Below, piece by piece: positions 62,154 through 64,000 of a stretch of DNA of 64,000 nucleotides. The stretch covers positions 51,231 through 115,230 of the forward strand of contig NZ_WRPP01000017.1 in the NCBI RefSeq assembly GCF_009760405.1. Direction: 5' to 3'. The translations under genes and the position numbers were made by a program. Source of the DNA: Nocardia terrae (GTDB lineage: Bacteria > Actinomycetota > Actinomycetes > Mycobacteriales > Mycobacteriaceae). The notes beneath the pieces were generated by a model. The model was not told the DNA's origin, did no database searches, and saw nothing but the letters and a program-made list of their open reading frames with translations. Numbering within the stretch: the first letter of the stretch is position 1; each line of letters starts with the position of its first letter.

Positions 62154-62297
62154 ATGACCACCACTCCTCCCGCCGGAACCGGCACCACCGTCGACATCGG
62201 CGCGATCGTCTCCCAGGTGCTGAAGTTCCTGGGCAGTGGCTCCACGACCAGCTACACCCCCAAGGGCCCGAAGCTGAAGAACGACTCCGCGAAGTAA
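62154..62297 (+). CDS. Mini-protein 1 of a tandem trio (47 residues)
   Basis: A very small protein with a good ribosome-binding site (AAAGGGAAACACC before ATG). It has a Thr/Pro/Gly-rich start (MTTTPPAGTGTT), one short hydrophobic helix (VDIGAIVSQVLKFLG), the turn SGSTTSYTP and a basic tail (KGPKLKNDSAK). There is no Cys, no signal peptide and no known family. It shares its plan with the two mini-genes that follow and lies 119 nt behind the MbtH-like gene, on the same strand as the NRPS operon. It could be a secreted or membrane-active peptide, a helper of peptide export, or a RiPP-like precursor; the sequence does not decide. Confidence 0.7.
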   Translation: MTTTPPAGTGTTVDIGAIVSQVLKFLGSGSTTSYTPKGPKLKNDSAK

Positions 62298-62337
62298 TTC
62301 GCGCGCAAAGACCAGATCTTCCCCGAAAGGATTCGCA

Positions 62338-62457
62338 ATGCCCCTGTACACCGGAAGCGGCTTCACCGACCTGCTGCTCGCGATCGCTCATGTGGTGACC
62401 GCTGGTTCGTCGACCTCGGTCATCCAGCCGGGCGGGACGACCACCACTACCCCCTAG
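62338..62457 (+). CDS. Mini-protein 2 of a tandem trio (39 residues)
   Basis: The ATG is preceded by GAAAGGATTCGCA, a good ribosome-binding site. The product has a short start (MPLYTGS), a hydrophobic helix (GFTDLLLAIAHVVTAG), then SSTSVIQPGG and a run of five threonines before a final Pro. It lacks Cys and charged residues apart from one Asp and one His. It follows mini-gene 1 after 40 nt and precedes mini-gene 3 by 8 nt. The family is not recognised. Confidence 0.7.
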   Translation: MPLYTGSGFTDLLLAIAHVVTAGSSTSVIQPGGTTTTTP

Positions 62458-62465
62458 GAGACGCG

Positions 62466-62561
62466 ATGTTCAGCGGCAGTGCTGTGAACAACTTCTTCGA
62501 ATTCCTGGCTTCGACGCTGGGCACCGGCTCGAGTTTCACCTTCCCGCCTCTCGGTAACTGA
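62466..62561 (+). CDS. Mini-protein 3 of a tandem trio (31 residues)
   Basis: Its Shine-Dalgarno AGGAG overlaps the stop codon of mini-gene 2 (CCCTAGGAG, then ACGCG before the ATG), showing translational linkage. The product is MFSGSAVNNFFEFLASTLG followed by TGSSFTFPPLGN: a Phe-rich amphipathic helix, the Gly-Ser-Ser turn and a Pro-containing end, as in its neighbours. It is the last gene before the terminator at 62576. No known family. Confidence 0.7.
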   Translation: MFSGSAVNNFFEFLASTLGTGSSFTFPPLGN

Positions 62562-62575
62562 GGTCAGGAAGTGAA

Positions 62576-62605
62576 GGCCGCCAGGGCGTTCCGGTCCTGG
62601 CGGCC
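62576..62605. terminator. Terminator at the end of the NRPS/mini-gene operon
   Basis: GGCCGCCAGG pairs perfectly with CCTGGCGGCC around a 10-nt loop, 14 nt after the last mini-gene and 26 nt from the end of the convergent SnoaL-like gene. It could serve both directions, although no strong T run follows. Confidence 0.7.
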
Positions 62606-62631
62606 CGAGCGACGCACTGCCCGTGCCGGTT

Positions 62632-63090
62632 TCAGTCGACCGTCGGCCAGTCCCAGCCCAGCTGGAGGAACATGCCCAGGCGGTCGCTGACGGCGCGGAT
62701 CTCGGTGATGCGCGAGTCGGTCAGGGTGAAGATCCAGATCTGCTCGACGTCGCAGGTCCGGCCGGTCGGCTCCGGCATGCGGGCGTGCGCGCCGGTGTGC
62801 CGGCCGATCACCCGGAGGCGGGCGACGATGCGATCGTCCTCGCCGATCAGTTCCTGCACCAGGATTCCGCTCTGCGCGTCCTCGGTGGCGCTGAAGGCCG
62901 CGAGCTGCTGCCGGAAGCCCTCGATGGCCGCGCCGGGGGTGTCCTCCTCGCCGAAGATCACCTTGTTGTGGTCGATCACCTGCGGGGACAGGTACCGCAC
63001 CCACTCCGTACCGCCTTCGAGGCCGTGGTTCAGCGCGTCGATGAACGCGGTGATGACGGTCTTGTTGTCGGCGACGGCGGTGGTGTTCAT
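62632..63090 (-). CDS. SnoaL-like / NTF2-fold protein
   Basis: A 152-residue cytoplasmic protein of the SnoaL-like polyketide cyclase / NTF2 superfamily: a cone-shaped alpha+beta barrel with FIDALNHGLEGGTEWVRYLS near the start, DRIVARLRVIGRHTGAH in the central strands and VEQIWIFTLTDSRITEIRAV near the end. Members include hydrolases, isomerases and non-enzymatic proteins, so the reaction is not predictable. The ATG at 63090 follows GAGAACCTC. It is divergent from a TetR gene, with two operator palindromes in the gap, which suggests that it is induced by the ligand of that regulator. Confidence 0.82.
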   Translation of the reverse strand: MNTTAVADNKTVITAFIDALNHGLEGGTEWVRYLSPQVIDHNKVIFGEEDTPGAAIEGFRQQLAAFSATEDAQSGILVQELIGEDDRIVARLRVIGRHTGAHARMPEPTGRTCDVEQIWIFTLTDSRITEIRAVSDRLGMFLQLGWDWPTVD

Positions 63091-63111
63091 GAGGTTCTCC
63101 CGATCTCGATG

Positions 63112-63169
63112 ACTCTTACGTCGTAAGAGTTCGTTGCCGTGGACTATGCTCCACTTACGACGTAAGAGT
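63112..63169. promoter_or_regulatory. Twin TetR operators between the SnoaL-like gene and its TetR regulator
   Basis: Site 1 (63112-63130) is the perfect palindrome ACTCTTACG-T-CGTAAGAGT. Site 2, centred 39 bp further at 63160, has the core CTTACG-A-CGTAAG with its right arm extended to AGAGT. Two matching sites in a divergent promoter region next to a TetR gene are strong evidence of autoregulation plus control of the divergent gene. Confidence 0.8.
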
Positions 63170-63192
63170 TGTCAACCCTCGGAGGAAAACTC

Positions 63193-63846
63193 ATGGCCGC
63201 CAAGCGCACCCGAGCCGAACGAGCCGGGATCTCGCGCGAGCAAGTACTCGACGCGGCCTTGGCCTTCGCCGACCGCGAGGGCGTAGCGGCGCTGTCCATG
63301 CGCAAGCTGGGGGCTGAACTGGGCGTAGAAGCTATGACGCTCTACCACTACGTCCCCAATAAGGACGCGCTCCTGGACGGCATGGTCGAGCGTGTCATGT
63401 CCCGGGCCGATACCGGATTCGCCGACGGCCCTTGGCAAATCGCCATCCGCGACTACGCCCGAGCCCTCCGCGCCGCCCTACTGGAACACCCGGGCTCCCT
63501 ACCGCTGGTCGCCGCCCGCCCCGCCGTGACTCCCCGCACCCTGCAAACCGCCGAGCGCGGTCTGAAACTACTGGTGGACTCGGGCTTCGAGCTCGGAACC
63601 GCCCTCGACGCCCTCAATGCGATCACTCTGTTCGTTGTGGCGCACGCCAATTCGGAAGTCCGGACCGCGCCTGTGAACGAAGCGGAGGAACCCGGCTCGA
63701 TCGAGTTCCTGAAATCGCTCGATCCCGCCGAATTCCCATTGATCCTGCGAGCCGCCCAAACCTCGGCGGGAACCGATGACCACGCTCGGTTCGACTTCGC
63801 CATTGCGGCAATGATTCACGGATTCGCCACAGTGATGGAAGTCTAA
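63193..63846 (+). CDS. TetR-family transcriptional regulator (TetR_C-type ligand domain)
   Basis: A 217-residue repressor. The N-terminal helix-turn-helix includes LSMRKLGAELGVEAMTLYHY, then VPNKDALLDGMVERV. The C-terminal domain resembles that of tetracycline-repressor-type regulators (GLKLLVDSGFELGTALDALN). The ATG at 63193 has GGAGGAAAACTC before it; an upstream in-frame start at 63169 would place codons inside the operator and is not used. It very probably binds the two palindromes just upstream. Confidence 0.9.
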   Translation: MAAKRTRAERAGISREQVLDAALAFADREGVAALSMRKLGAELGVEAMTLYHYVPNKDALLDGMVERVMSRADTGFADGPWQIAIRDYARALRAALLEHPGSLPLVAARPAVTPRTLQTAERGLKLLVDSGFELGTALDALNAITLFVVAHANSEVRTAPVNEAEEPGSIEFLKSLDPAEFPLILRAAQTSAGTDDHARFDFAIAAMIHGFATVMEV

Positions 63847-63909
63847 ATTCTCTGGTAGCCAACAATTTACGCTGCGTGTTGCTTCGATCATGCTGTCGTG
63901 TCGCTTGAT

Positions 63910-63925
63910 TCGAAACTATGATCGA
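63910..63925. promoter_or_regulatory. SOS-box-like palindrome before the last gene
   Basis: TCGAAA-CTAT-GATCGA matches 10 of the 12 fixed positions of the actinobacterial LexA box TCGAAC-N4-GTTCGA. It lies 5 bp before the start codon of the truncated gene. Genes of the 13E12/HNH family often carry such a box. Confidence 0.4.
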
Positions 63926-63929
63926 ATGT

Positions 63930-64000
63930 ATGACCGAAACCGCAGCTGACCTGTTCGCCGCCCGTGCGGTGATCGAGGAGCTGCGTGTCGTGCACTCGGA
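63930..64000 (+). CDS. 5' end of a gene, possibly a DUF222/HNH (13E12-type) protein
   Basis: The window ends after 23 codons (MTETAADLFAARAVIEELRV and a few more). The helical Ala/Leu/Glu-rich start and the SOS-like palindrome directly upstream suggest the DUF222/HNH endonuclease family common in Nocardia and mycobacteria. The visible part is too short to confirm this. Confidence 0.4.
   Translation, partial: MTETAADLFAARAVIEELRVVHS

Overview
The window is high-GC actinobacterial DNA and reads as a Nocardia-like member of the Mycobacteriales. Pointers to this are DUF3558-type lipoproteins, an rpsL-rpsG-fusA-tuf operon, a mycofactocin glycosyltransferase (MftF), a KshB-type steroid-hydroxylase reductase with a KstR-like operator, and very large modular NRPS genes. 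The genus is inferred from gene content; no rRNA or tRNA gene was seen.

Region 1 (1-24.5 kb) is mostly ordinary chromosome. It begins with the 3' end of a 2-oxoglutarate/Fe(II) oxygenase gene and a GntR regulator. A divergent Lrp-type regulator and 4-hydroxyphenylpyruvate dioxygenase pair follows, then two translationally coupled DUF3558 lipoproteins and the ribosomal protein/elongation factor operon. After these come a DUF7373-like lipoprotein, a small acidic protein, an Asp/Glu-racemase-family protein, a ferredoxin-reductase-type flavoprotein, an SPW membrane protein with a TetR regulator, a secreted lipase, a proline-rich protein, an AlkD-like DNA alkylation repair protein and a secreted lytic transglycosylase. 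The stretch ends with kshB, a TetR regulator, an isolated mftF, a cytochrome P450 and a GAF-domain regulator.

Region 2 (24.9-62.6 kb) is a compact nonribosomal peptide locus. Two giant NRPS genes (about 5,930 and 6,357 residues) overlap by one base and together encode 11 adenylation modules. The layout is starter C-A-T, four C-A-T modules, a C domain split from its A-T partner across the gene boundary, five more C-A-T modules, then a thioesterase. I saw no epimerase or methyltransferase domain. Active-site residues read by eye predict a Ser/Thr-rich undecapeptide: Thr in module 10, Ser in modules 3 and 11, Ser-like in 1 and 8, Leu-like in 6. An MbtH-like protein follows, then three tiny tandem genes (47, 39 and 31 residues), each with its own Shine-Dalgarno sequence and a shared plan of one short hydrophobic helix, a Gly/Ser/Thr turn and a Pro-rich tail. 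These mini-genes, and the pair of matching truncated A-domain fragments at the NRPS1/NRPS2 junction, are the most novel-looking features.

A 31-bp-armed palindromic repeat occurs between mftF and the P450 gene. A relative of it lies in frame inside NRPS2, where it encodes an extra interdomain linker.

Region 3 (62.6-64 kb) holds a SnoaL-like protein and a divergent TetR regulator sharing two operator palindromes. It ends with the first codons of a gene preceded by an SOS-box-like sequence.
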